The notes beneath the pieces are model-generated. The model did not search any database, was not told the DNA's origin, and saw only the letters and a program-made list of their open reading frames with translations. This document shows, one piece after another, positions 44,474 to 52,269 of a DNA stretch of 64,000 bases. Position 1 is the stretch's first letter; each line of letters begins with the position of its first letter. The DNA is taken from NCBI RefSeq assembly GCF_037646345.1, contig NZ_JBBEWR010000008.1, forward strand, positions 1 through 64,000, read 5' to 3'. Both the position numbers and the translations under genes were made by a program. This stretch comes from Ascidiimonas aurantiaca (GTDB lineage: Bacteria; Bacteroidota; Bacteroidia; Flavobacteriales; Flavobacteriaceae).

Positions 44474-45799
44474 ATGGCAAAGTTTGAATTGAAATTACCA
44501 AAAATGGGAGAGAGTGTTGCCGAGGCGACTGTTACTTCCTGGCTCAAGAACATTGGAGATACCATAGAGATGGATGAAGCCGTTTTGGAAATAGCAACAG
44601 ATAAAGTTGATTCTGAAGTACCCAGTGAAGTAGAAGGGGTTCTTGTGGAAAAGCTTTTTGAAGTAGATGATGTGGTGAAAGTAGGAGAGGTGCTGGCAAT
44701 TATTGAAACGGAAGGTGAAGGAGGAGCGACTGAAACCAAAGAAGAGGCGCCGTTGCAGGAAGCTGCCAGTGCTATAAATTCGGTAGAAGAAACCGTTCAG
44801 GTAGCAAAAGAAGTCGCAGCACCGGTTGCGGTTGCAAGCCATGATACCTCCGGACGCTTTTATTCTCCTCTGGTAAAAAATATTGCCAAAGAAGAAGGTA
44901 TTAGTATGTCGGAACTGGAAAGTATTCAGGGTACCGGAAAAGAAGGAAGAGTTACTAAAAATGATATTTTAGCTTATGTTAAAAACAGGGGAGTAGCACC
45001 CGAACCTCATGCGGTTACGGAAGTAACTTCCCCTAAAGCTGTTTCACAACCTCAATCACCTAAGAAACCGGTTCCTGTTTCTGTTAACAGGGAGGATGAA
45101 ATTATTGAAATGACCCGTATGGGTAAGCTTATCGCGCACCACATGCATGAAAGCGTTCATACATCGGCCCACGTGCAAAGCTTTGTAGAAGCAGATGTTA
45201 CCAATGTTGTGAAATGGAGAACGGTTAAAAAACGAGAGTTTGAACAAAAAGAAGGTGAAAAACTTACTTTTACCCCCATCTTCATGGAAGCAATAGCGAA
45301 AGCCCTTCGTGAATTTCCTATGATGAACATTTCAGTAGATGGTGACCGTATCATAAAGCGTAAAAATATTAATTTGGGTATGGCTGCCGCATTACCAGAT
45401 GGCAATTTAATTGTGCCGGTAATAAAAAATGCAGACCAGTTAAACTTAGTAGGGCTGGCCAAGAAAGTAAATGACCTTGCTAACAGAGCCAGAATGAATC
45501 AATTAAAACCCGATGAGATCCAGGGAGGTACTTATACGGTTACGAATGTAGGTACTTTTGGAAGTGTTTTTGGAACGCCTATTATTAATCAGCCTCAGGT
45601 AGGCATACTCGCATTAGGCGGTATTAGAAAAGTACCGGCCGTTATAGAAACTCCCGAAGGCGATTTTATAGGGATACGGCACAAAATGTTCTTATCGCAC
45701 AGTTATGACCACCGGGTAGTAAATGGTGCTTTGGGCGGAATGTTTGTCAAAAAAGTAGCAGATTATCTCGAATCCTGGGATATTAACAGAGAGTTGTGA
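44474..45799 (+). CDS. 2-oxo acid dehydrogenase complex E2 acyltransferase
   Basis: 441 residues: lipoyl domain (1-78; Lys44 in EIATDKVDSEVPSE), linker, peripheral-subunit-binding domain (~130-172; RFYSPLVKNIAKEEGIS), and a catalytic CAT-like domain (~205-441). The active-site signature is DHRVVNG, where the family nearly always has DHRxxDG; the Asp is Asn417 (AAT at 45722-45724). It probably serves the branched-chain or pyruvate complex; the E1 and E3 genes are not in the window. Confidence 0.9.
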   Translation: MAKFELKLPKMGESVAEATVTSWLKNIGDTIEMDEAVLEIATDKVDSEVPSEVEGVLVEKLFEVDDVVKVGEVLAIIETEGEGGATETKEEAPLQEAASAINSVEETVQVAKEVAAPVAVASHDTSGRFYSPLVKNIAKEEGISMSELESIQGTGKEGRVTKNDILAYVKNRGVAPEPHAVTEVTSPKAVSQPQSPKKPVPVSVNREDEIIEMTRMGKLIAHHMHESVHTSAHVQSFVEADVTNVVKWRTVKKREFEQKEGEKLTFTPIFMEAIAKALREFPMMNISVDGDRIIKRKNINLGMAAALPDGNLIVPVIKNADQLNLVGLAKKVNDLANRARMNQLKPDEIQGGTYTVTNVGTFGSVFGTPIINQPQVGILALGGIRKVPAVIETPEGDFIGIRHKMFLSHSYDHRVVNGALGGMFVKKVADYLESWDINREL

Positions 45800-45816
45800 A
45801 AATTTGAGCGTATATA

Positions 45817-45864
45817 TAAAAAAGACATCCCGGTTTAGATTTTGAAAACCGGGATGTCTTTTTT
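45817..45864. terminator. Bidirectional terminator after the E2 gene
   Basis: AAAAGACATCCCGGTTT pairs with AAACCGGGATGTCTTTT around a short loop. It lies between the E2 gene and the convergent BLUF gene and suits both. Confidence 0.92.
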
Positions 45865-45877
45865 AAGCTAAACTCAA

Positions 45878-46321
45878 TTAAAGTGTCGTATTAAAATTAT
45901 TGAGCGTACTTTTCATAAACGAACGCAGTAAAACAATTCCGGGATGTTTATCGCCTAAGGGAAACTCCTGTTCAAGGGTCTTGGAATCGAAAGATTTGTA
46001 CCCTGTAATATCCAGTATATTTTCTCTTGTAAGGTATTGAAAGCCCATACTCCAGTTGATAAACTTTCTCTCTCGTGAAGTGCCGCTGGCTATTTTATAA
46101 ACCGAATGGTGCCGGAGATCTTTTTTAATACTCTCGAAGAGTGCTTTTACCTTGTGCTTGTCGCCTTCCAGATATTGAATAAAGCTGCTTTCGTGATGTA
46201 ATAATACGCCGGTGATATTTAGGTCGTGATTATTTTTTCTGCTTTTAATAAGTAGTTCCTGCAGCATATGATCATTGAAATCAATGTTTGCTGTACTGAT
46301 GTAACAAAGGTAGTATATCAT
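45878..46321 (-). CDS. BLUF-domain blue-light photoreceptor
   Basis: 147 residues. The flavin site is complete: Tyr7 in LCYIS, Asn31 in KNNHDLNITG, Gln49 in FIQYLEG, Trp90 and Met92 in INWSMGF. These are the residues that drive the BLUF photoreaction. Only ~50 residues follow the domain, with no EAL, GGDEF or other output domain, so it is a short BLUF protein acting by protein contact. Nothing beside it indicates a partner; the pseudogene at 46653 is on the other strand. Confidence 0.92.
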   Translation of the reverse strand: MIYYLCYISTANIDFNDHMLQELLIKSRKNNHDLNITGVLLHHESSFIQYLEGDKHKVKALFESIKKDLRHHSVYKIASGTSRERKFINWSMGFQYLTRENILDITGYKSFDSKTLEQEFPLGDKHPGIVLLRSFMKSTLNNFNTTL

Positions 46322-46652
46322 AATTAATGAAACATAATTAATGAACTTTAGCCTTGTTGGGGGGTAATCACTAAATCAATTACAAAGTAGTAGGTAAGTA
46401 TATACAAGTTATACAAAAAAATAGAAAAGGTAATTTTTTTTTACATTTTTTTTACAGTAAAGAACTAATAATAAGGTTAAAACAGATTTTTATTCTCATT
46501 TTTCCTGGTATAAAACAAAGTATAGCTTTTGGTAAATTAGAGTTGTGAAGCTTTGTTTTAAAAGCAGCATTATTATTCAATGGCTCTGATCAATATGAAC
46601 ACGTTAATGTCGCAGGAAATGGTATAACATCTTTAACAACGTTGAGAAAAAA
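46322..46652. other. Non-coding stretch before the hydrolase pseudogene
   Basis: About 330 bp, A/T-rich. It holds a direct repeat of ATAATTAATGAA at the BLUF start, long T-runs near 46434-46455, and a 10-bp inverted repeat TAAAACAAAG (46511-46520) with CTTTGTTTTA (46551-46560). No intact gene is seen. Confidence 0.5.
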
Positions 46653-47045
46653 ATGCTTTCAGGTAGCGAACTACAAATACCGTATCGTGCTTTATTACCC
46701 AAAAACTACGATTTGAAAACAAAATATACGTTGCTGCTATTTTTATAAAGATCGGGAGAAAAAGGTAGCGATCATGCCCCCCCTTTGCAATTTCTCATGT
46801 ATATCCTTGCGGACTCTCTACAGAAAGATATGGGAATTTTTAAAATTGTAAGAAGCACCCCCGACAGATTTGCCACGGCAATTGCTATTTGTGAGGGAGC
46901 GTATGCTGCCCTGACGGCAAATATATACAAAACAGCATGGTAGATGTTTCACAGGGAAAAGGATCTTGCCGTGCCTGTAGCGCATTCACAAAATATGGCA
47001 CACTCTTACAGAAGGAGAAGCAGTTATTACTCTTACCATTTATAA
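46653..47045 (+). pseudogene. Decayed alpha/beta hydrolase (esterase) gene
   Basis: One frame reads MLSGSELQIPYRALLPKNYD, YTLLLFL, stop, RSGEKGSDHAPPLQF, ILADSLQKDMG, TPDRFATAIAICEGA, stop, MFHREKDLAVPVAHSQNMAHS. This tracks the phospholipase/carboxylesterase-like family, where the usual parts are LPYRLLxPKNYD, LLLFLHGxGERGSD, DSLxKxYxID, PDRFAAAxPICGG and AFHGxKDxxVPVxxSRxM. The nucleophile region (GxSxGG) is missing. In-frame stops lie at 46746-46748, 46941-46943 and 47043-47045. The 80-codon frame nearby (46937-47179) is a chance frame across it. Confidence 0.75.
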
Positions 47046-47265
47046 AAAAGTACTCTGCAACGGTTATACTACTACACTCTAAGAGACAAAACTTTTTTAG
47101 GGCCCTTAAAAAGAAAATTATTATACCTTACAGATCACTAAAACAAGGGTCTTTGAAGAGGTCTCTTGCTAATATTTAAAAGTATTACCATGAAGCCTTT
47201 CATTTTCTTACTAGGTTTCTCTCAGCAATGTGTATATTTACACCTCTTTTAGAAAAACAGTGACC

Positions 47266-48042
47266 ATGGAATTAAAGCTCACCAGGCCCATTTGCTTTTT
47301 CGACCTTGAAACAACAGGTACCGATGTGGCAAAAGACCGTATTGTAGAGATATCTATTTTGAAACTCTACCCCAATGGTAATAAAGAAAGCAAAACATGG
47401 TTAGTTAACCCTGGAGTGTCTATTCCCGAATATGCTACTGCCGTTCATGGTATTACTAATGAAAAAGTGGCAAATGAACCCACCTTTAAAGATTTGTCGA
47501 GACAGGTGTATAACATGATCAAAGACAGTGACCTTGCAGGATATAATTCAGATCGTTTTGATATCCCGCTTTTGGCTGAAGAAATGCTGAGAGCTGATAT
47601 TGATTTTGATATGAAAAATCGGGTATCGGTAGATGTTCAAACCATTTTTCATAAAATGGAAAAAAGAACACTTGGTGCAGCTTACCAGTTTTATTGCCAA
47701 AAAGACCTGAAAGATGCCCATAGTGCAGAAGCCGATACGATGGCAACCTATGAAGTACTTAAAGCGCAACTGGAAAGGTATAATGAGTTGGAAAATGATA
47801 TAAAATTCCTTTCCGATTTTACAAACCGCAAAAATGCTGCAGATTTTGCAGGATTTATTGTATATGACAAAGAAGGCAGTGAGGTTTTTTCCTTTGGAAA
47901 ACATAAAGGGAAAAAAGTAGAGAAAGTGCTGGATGAAGAACCCGGATACTTTGGCTGGCTAATAAATGCTGATTTTCCTTTGTACACCAAAAAAGTACTG
48001 ACCGGGATAAAACTTAGAAAACTCAATAATAAACTTTCCTGA
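47266..48042 (+). CDS. DEDDh 3'-5' exonuclease (DnaQ-like)
   Basis: Start at 47266; an ATG at 47230 lies within a TATATTTA promoter-like box and is rejected. 258 residues. ExoI motif FDLETTGTD, ExoII region LAGYNSDRFDIPLLAEE, and ExoIII HSAEADT with His and Asp give the DEDDh set. The C-terminal ~70 residues (VFSFGKHKGKKVEKV) are a small extra domain often found on flavobacterial exonucleases. It may act in proofreading or nucleic-acid repair. Confidence 0.92.
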   Translation: MELKLTRPICFFDLETTGTDVAKDRIVEISILKLYPNGNKESKTWLVNPGVSIPEYATAVHGITNEKVANEPTFKDLSRQVYNMIKDSDLAGYNSDRFDIPLLAEEMLRADIDFDMKNRVSVDVQTIFHKMEKRTLGAAYQFYCQKDLKDAHSAEADTMATYEVLKAQLERYNELENDIKFLSDFTNRKNAADFAGFIVYDKEGSEVFSFGKHKGKKVEKVLDEEPGYFGWLINADFPLYTKKVLTGIKLRKLNNKLS

Positions 48043-48071
48043 TATATTCCAGGTATTTTAAGATAACTTTC

Positions 48072-48683
48072 ATGAAAATTATTTGTGTAGGCCGTAATTA
48101 TACAGATCATATAAAAGAACTTGCTAATGAAAAACCAAGTGATCCTGTACTTTTTTTAAAACCGGATACATCTGTATTACAAAATGATCAGGATTTTTAT
48201 ATTCCAGACTTTTCAAGCGATGTTCATTATGAAGTGGAAGTACTGGTAAAAATTACAAGACCCGGAAAACACATAGAAACTAAATTTGCAGGAACCTATT
48301 ATAATGAAATTGGTTTGGGGATAGATTTTACTGCCAGAGATCTGCAGAGTAAGTTAAAAGAAAAAGGATTGCCCTGGGAGAAATCAAAAGCATTTGACGG
48401 TTCTGCGGTTATTGGCCAATGGTTGCCAAAACAACAATTCACAGATTTGAATAATATAAGCTTTAGCCTTAAAAAAAACGGGCAGTTGGTCCAGAATGGA
48501 AACACACAATTTATGTTGTGGAAAATAGATGAGCTTATCTCATATATCTCACAGTATTTCACATTAAAAACAGGCGATGTCATATTTACCGGAACACCTG
48601 CTGGTGTTGGTAAAGTCGTTGTTAATGATTACCTTGAAGGCTTTTTAGAAGATCATAAACTTTTTGCCCTATATACAAAATAA
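48072..48683 (+). CDS. Fumarylacetoacetate hydrolase (FAH) family protein
   Basis: 203 residues. MKIICVGRNYTDHIKEL, VHYEVEVLVKI (metal ligands Glu-x-Glu), GLGIDFTARDLQ and VIFTGTPAGVGKV are the FAH-family signatures. Relatives act as acylpyruvate hydrolases or oxaloacetate decarboxylases. It starts 29 bp after the exonuclease and 2 bp before the Hpt gene, so it is part of that operon. The substrate is uncertain. Confidence 0.92.
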   Translation: MKIICVGRNYTDHIKELANEKPSDPVLFLKPDTSVLQNDQDFYIPDFSSDVHYEVEVLVKITRPGKHIETKFAGTYYNEIGLGIDFTARDLQSKLKEKGLPWEKSKAFDGSAVIGQWLPKQQFTDLNNISFSLKKNGQLVQNGNTQFMLWKIDELISYISQYFTLKTGDVIFTGTPAGVGKVVVNDYLEGFLEDHKLFALYTK

Positions 48684-48685
48684 CA

Positions 48686-49024
48686 ATGCTTTATAACTTA
48701 GATAAACTAACCGAGCTTTCCGGAGGAGATGAAGATTTCATACTATCCGTAATAAGTGTGTTTCTGGAAGAAACACCGCAGGATCTGGCAAGTCTTAAAA
48801 ATGCTGTTCAGGCTGAAACTTTTAGTGACATTTACCAACATGCTCATAAAATTAAACCTAATGTGGATCTTATGGGTATGGAAGAAGTACGTATTAAAGT
48901 CCTGCAAATTGAAACAGAGGGCAAAAACGGAAAAGATATGAAAGTTATAAATGAGCTTTTCCCCTCCGTAGAAGAATCCATAAACAAGGCTATAGTGCAG
49001 TTAAAAGATAACTTCGGGCTTTAA
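48686..49024 (+). CDS. Hpt-domain phosphotransfer protein
   Basis: 112 residues, fully helical. The phospho-acceptor His lies in IYQHAHKIKPNVDLMGM, a variant of the HxxK-type Hpt motif. No kinase or receiver is adjacent, so it is an orphan phosphorelay shuttle. It is placed inside a housekeeping operon between the FAH and cinA genes, which is a recurrent order in flavobacteria as far as I recall. Confidence 0.85.
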   Translation: MLYNLDKLTELSGGDEDFILSVISVFLEETPQDLASLKNAVQAETFSDIYQHAHKIKPNVDLMGMEEVRIKVLQIETEGKNGKDMKVINELFPSVEESINKAIVQLKDNFGL

Positions 49025-49028
49025 GATT

Positions 49029-50276
49029 ATGTTTGCTGAGATCATTACTGTTGGCGATGAAATTCTCATTGGGCAGATAGTGGACACAAATTCTGCCTTT
49101 ATTGCAAACCTCTTTAACAAAGCCGGGATTTCCATATATCAAATAACCTCAGTTCAGGATGACAGGTCACATATTATTCAGGCACTTGAAGATGCCGAAT
49201 ATAGAGTTGATATCGTTGTGATTACAGGCGGACTGGGGCCTACTAAAGATGATGTCACCAAAACGGCCATATGCGAGTATTTTAACGATAAACTGGTGCG
49301 TAATGAAGAAGTGTTAAAGCATATTGAATACCTCTTTGAGAAATATGTAAATACACCTATTACAGATCAAAACCGGGATCAGGCGCTGGTTCCTTCCAGG
49401 GCAGTAGTTCTAAAAAACCGTTTTGGTACCGCCCCCGGTATGTGGATAGAAAGCGGAAATACCGTTTTTGTTTCATTGCCAGGAGTGCCTTATGAAATGA
49501 AAGCACTTATGGAGCATGAAGTAATTCCCCGTTTGCATAAAAAATTCCGTACACCATTTATTTATCATAAAACCATATTAACCTACGGACTTGGAGAAAG
49601 TGCCATTGCTCAAAAAATTGAGCAATGGGCAGAAGAGCTCCCGCCGTTTATTAAGCTGGCCTATCTTCCTAACCTGGGAAAAGTGCGTTTACGGCTTACC
49701 GCAAAAGGCTTGGATCTAAAAGCACTGGAAAGTGCTGTAAACCAGCAGGTAAGGGCTCTATATCCATTAATTGGCGACATCATATATGGCTTTGAAGAAG
49801 AAGGGGTTTTAGAAGAGATCGTGGGAAAGCTTCTTGCTAAAAAAGACCTTACACTTTCTACCGCCGAGAGCTGTACCGGAGGGAGTATAGCAGAAGCCAT
49901 AACTTCCATTCCCGGATCTTCAGCATATTTTGTAGGGAGTGTTGTATGTTATGCTACACGTGTAAAAACAGAAATATTGGGAGTTCCCAAATCACTTATT
50001 GATTCATTTTCGGTAGTGAGTGCCGAAGTGGCAGAAGCTATGGCCCTGGGGGTGCAGAAACTCTTGAATTCTGATTATGCAATAGCCACTACCGGAAATG
50101 CAGGCCCTTCCAAAGGAGATTCAGATGCAGAGGTTGGCACGGTTTATATAGCCATAGCCGGCCCCAGTGGCGTGTTTTCAGTAAAAACCAAGCTGGGAAA
50201 TCACCGCGAAAAAGTAATACGTAAAGCAGTGCATAAATCTTTGGAATTACTACAAAAAGAAATTTTAAAAAATTGA
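49029..50276 (+). CDS. cinA: CinA-like nicotinamide-nucleotide amidohydrolase
   Basis: 415 residues. The N-terminal MoCF/COG1058 domain (AEIITVGDEILIGQIVDTNSAF, VVITGGLGPTKDDVT) is followed by the C-terminal amidase domain (STAESCTGGSIAEAITSIPGSS, AIATTGNAGPSKGDSD). The C-terminal domain hydrolyses NMN in pyridine-nucleotide salvage; the N-terminal part acts as an ADP-ribose pyrophosphatase. It begins 5 bp after the Hpt gene. Confidence 0.95.
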   Translation: MFAEIITVGDEILIGQIVDTNSAFIANLFNKAGISIYQITSVQDDRSHIIQALEDAEYRVDIVVITGGLGPTKDDVTKTAICEYFNDKLVRNEEVLKHIEYLFEKYVNTPITDQNRDQALVPSRAVVLKNRFGTAPGMWIESGNTVFVSLPGVPYEMKALMEHEVIPRLHKKFRTPFIYHKTILTYGLGESAIAQKIEQWAEELPPFIKLAYLPNLGKVRLRLTAKGLDLKALESAVNQQVRALYPLIGDIIYGFEEEGVLEEIVGKLLAKKDLTLSTAESCTGGSIAEAITSIPGSSAYFVGSVVCYATRVKTEILGVPKSLIDSFSVVSAEVAEAMALGVQKLLNSDYAIATTGNAGPSKGDSDAEVGTVYIAIAGPSGVFSVKTKLGNHREKVIRKAVHKSLELLQKEILKN

Positions 50277-50286
50277 GAATTCTTTT

Positions 50287-50317
50287 TTGTCAGTCAGGTA
50301 AAAATTTCGTTAATTTG
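50287..50317 (+). promoter_or_regulatory. Promoter of the rpmB-rpmG-DUF4295 genes
   Basis: TTG (50287-50289), 20-base spacer, TTAATTTG (50310-50317), seven of eight matches to TAnnTTTG. It lies between cinA and rpmB. Confidence 0.55.
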
Positions 50318-50352
50318 CACCCTGTTTTGAAATAACAAAAAAATCAAAAGCA

Positions 50353-50589
50353 ATGTCTAGAGTTTGTGAGCTTACCGGAAAGAAGGCAATGGTGGGAAAT
50401 AACGTTTCTCATGCTATGAATAAGACCAAGAGAAAATTCCATGCAAATCTCACCAAAAAGCGTTTTTATATTCCGGAAGAAGATCGTTGGGTAACTTTAA
50501 AAGTTTCCACTTCGGCAATAAAAACTATAAACAAGAAAGGAATAGCTGCTGTACTCAAAGAGGCTAAGGAAAAAGGTTACATTAAATAA
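50353..50589 (+). CDS. rpmB: Ribosomal protein bL28
   Basis: 78 residues. MSRVCELTGKKAMVGNNVSHAMNKTKRKF is the L28 N terminus; RFYIPEEDRWVTLKVSTSAIKTI and the C-terminal helix complete the small protein. It is a 50S subunit protein near the exit-site region. It has its own likely promoter and lies 28 bp before rpmG. Confidence 0.97.
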   Translation: MSRVCELTGKKAMVGNNVSHAMNKTKRKFHANLTKKRFYIPEEDRWVTLKVSTSAIKTINKKGIAAVLKEAKEKGYIK

Positions 50590-50617
50590 TATCCGGTAAT
50601 CCGAAAATTTAGGCAAA

Positions 50618-50800
50618 ATGGCAAAAAAAGGGAATAGAATACAGGTAATTTTGGAGTGTACGGAACACAAAGATTCGGGTATGCCTGGGACGTCACGTTA
50701 CATCACTACCAAAAATAAAAAAAATACACCCGATAGGCTTGAGATCAAAAAATTCAATCCTATTTTGAAAAAAATGACTGTTCATAAGGAAATTAAATAA
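50618..50800 (+). CDS. rpmG: Ribosomal protein bL33
   Basis: 60 residues. NRIQVILECTEHKDSGMPGTSRY and TTKNKKNTPDRLEIKKFNP are L33 hallmarks. Only one Cys is present (ECTEH); the zinc ribbon pairs of some L33 forms are missing, so this is the zinc-free type. It follows rpmB by 28 bp. Confidence 0.97.
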   Translation: MAKKGNRIQVILECTEHKDSGMPGTSRYITTKNKKNTPDRLEIKKFNPILKKMTVHKEIK

Positions 50801-50809
50801 TATTGAGTC

Positions 50810-50962
50810 ATGGCAAAGAAAACCGTAGCAACGCTGCAATCCTCTTCAAAGAGATTGACAAAAGCCATTAAAATGGTTAAGTCTCCCAAGACCGGAGCAT
50901 ATACTTTTGTAGAATCCGTCATGTCTCCTGACGCGGTAAATGATTGGTTTAGCAAGAAATAA
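50810..50962 (+). CDS. DUF4295 family small basic protein (50 aa)
   Basis: ATG at 50810 to stop at 50960-50962. MAKKTVATLQSSSKRLTKAI, SPKTGAYTFVESVM and a short acidic/aromatic end identify DUF4295, a Bacteroidota-specific family found after rpmG. Size, charge and place suggest a ribosome-bound protein. A Bacteroidota-specific large-subunit protein has been described from a Flavobacterium ribosome; I cannot confirm that it is this one. It starts 9 bp after the rpmG stop. Confidence 0.9.
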   Translation: MAKKTVATLQSSSKRLTKAIKMVKSPKTGAYTFVESVMSPDAVNDWFSKK

Positions 50963-50984
50963 GAGCTTACTAACGAATATATTC

Positions 50985-51024
50985 AAAAAGCTACTTTCCC
51001 ACGGAAAGTAGCTTTTGTTTTTTA
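50985..51024. terminator. Terminator after the ribosomal protein genes
   Basis: AAAAAGCTACTTTCC pairs with GGAAAGTAGCTTTT around CAC, ending in a T-run. ftsY follows and so has its own start of transcription, or reads through. Confidence 0.9.
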
Positions 51025-51079
51025 TCTTTGAAAGATATTAAGAAAAGTGGCTGCTGTATGGCCCTAAAGTAATTTTATA

Positions 51080-52033
51080 ATGAGTTTGTTCAAAAAAATA
51101 TTTTCCTCCCAAAAAAAGGAAACACTTGATAAAGGTCTTGAAAAATCAAAGTCCAGTTTTTTTTCTAAGTTAGGTAAAGCAGTAGCAGGAAAATCGAAGG
51201 TGGACGATGAGGTACTCGATAACCTCGAGGAGATATTGGTAAGCAGTGATGTAGGAGTGAATACCACTCTTAAGATCATTGAGCGTATTGAAGAAAGAGT
51301 ATCCCGGGATAAGTACCTCGGCACAGACGAGTTGAACTCTATTTTAAGAGAAGAAATTGCAGGGTTGTTGTCTGAGACCCACACAGGTGAAGAAACTGAT
51401 TTCGCCATACCTGAAAATAAAAAACCGTATGTAATTATGGTGGTAGGGGTAAATGGCGTTGGTAAAACCACCACAATTGGCAAGTTGGCACATCAGTTTA
51501 AAAAGCAGGGGAAAAATGTAATATTGGGAGCAGCCGATACGTTTCGTGCTGCAGCAATAGACCAGTTACAAATTTGGGCAGATCGCGTACAAGTACCTAT
51601 TGTAAAGCAACAAATGGGAAGTGACCCGGCCTCAGTAGCTTTTGATACCCTTACTTCGGCAAATGCTCAGAATGCTGATGTGGTATTGATCGATACGGCT
51701 GGGAGATTACATAACAAGGTAAATCTGATGAATGAACTTTCTAAGGTGAAAAGAGTAATGCAGAAAGTAGTGCCCGATGCCCCTCATGATGTACTTCTGG
51801 TGCTGGATGGTTCTACCGGGCAAAATGCTTTTGAGCAGGCCAAACAGTTTACCAAAGCTACCGAGGTCACTTCACTGGCTGTTACTAAACTGGATGGTAC
51901 AGCAAAAGGAGGGGTGGTCATCGGAATTTCAGACCAGTTCAATATTCCCGTAAAATATATAGGCGTGGGTGAAGGTATTGACGACCTTCAGGTTTTCAAT
52001 AAATATGAATTTGTAGATTCTTTCTTCAAATAA
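51080..52033 (+). CDS. ftsY: Signal recognition particle receptor FtsY
   Basis: 317 residues. The NG domains carry GVNGVGKTTTIGKLA (G1), DTFRAAAIDQL, DTAGRL (G3) and TKLDGTAKGG (G4/G5 region). The acidic A domain of E. coli is missing; a short Lys-rich N terminus replaces it, as usual in this phylum. It docks ribosomes carrying SRP to the membrane. It lies 117 bp after the DUF4295 gene, past a terminator. Confidence 0.97.
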   Translation: MSLFKKIFSSQKKETLDKGLEKSKSSFFSKLGKAVAGKSKVDDEVLDNLEEILVSSDVGVNTTLKIIERIEERVSRDKYLGTDELNSILREEIAGLLSETHTGEETDFAIPENKKPYVIMVVGVNGVGKTTTIGKLAHQFKKQGKNVILGAADTFRAAAIDQLQIWADRVQVPIVKQQMGSDPASVAFDTLTSANAQNADVVLIDTAGRLHNKVNLMNELSKVKRVMQKVVPDAPHDVLLVLDGSTGQNAFEQAKQFTKATEVTSLAVTKLDGTAKGGVVIGISDQFNIPVKYIGVGEGIDDLQVFNKYEFVDSFFK

Positions 52034-52054
52034 GCAGTCTGTTAAAATACTTGT

Positions 52055-52090
52055 AAAAAACCTCAAAAATCACTTTTTTGAGGTTTTTTC
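52055..52090 (+). terminator. Terminator after ftsY
   Basis: AAAACCTCAAAAA pairs with TTTTTGAGGTTTT, followed by T and C. It lies 21 bp after the ftsY stop. Confidence 0.88.
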
Positions 52091-52269
52091 TTTAGGATTA
52101 TATATCTTTAAGAAAAAGCTGAATAATTTGTTTTCTGTATGCACAGGAAACCACTTTTCGTATGTCATTCATGATCAAAATATCAGGTACCGGGTTTGTG
52201 AATTTTTTTGGGAGTATGATACCAGTTAAAAATGAAAAACAAATACAATTGTGAAGAAAACGTTTTAAA

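Noticed and set aside
46937..47179. An 80-codon plus-strand frame after the BLUF gene
   Set aside because: It is in a different frame from the hydrolase remains, which give recognisable family segments; the peptide is low in sense and has no start signals.
47230..47265. Upstream ATG for the exonuclease
   Set aside because: It lies inside a TATATTTA promoter-like box, and the added 12 residues match nothing in the family.
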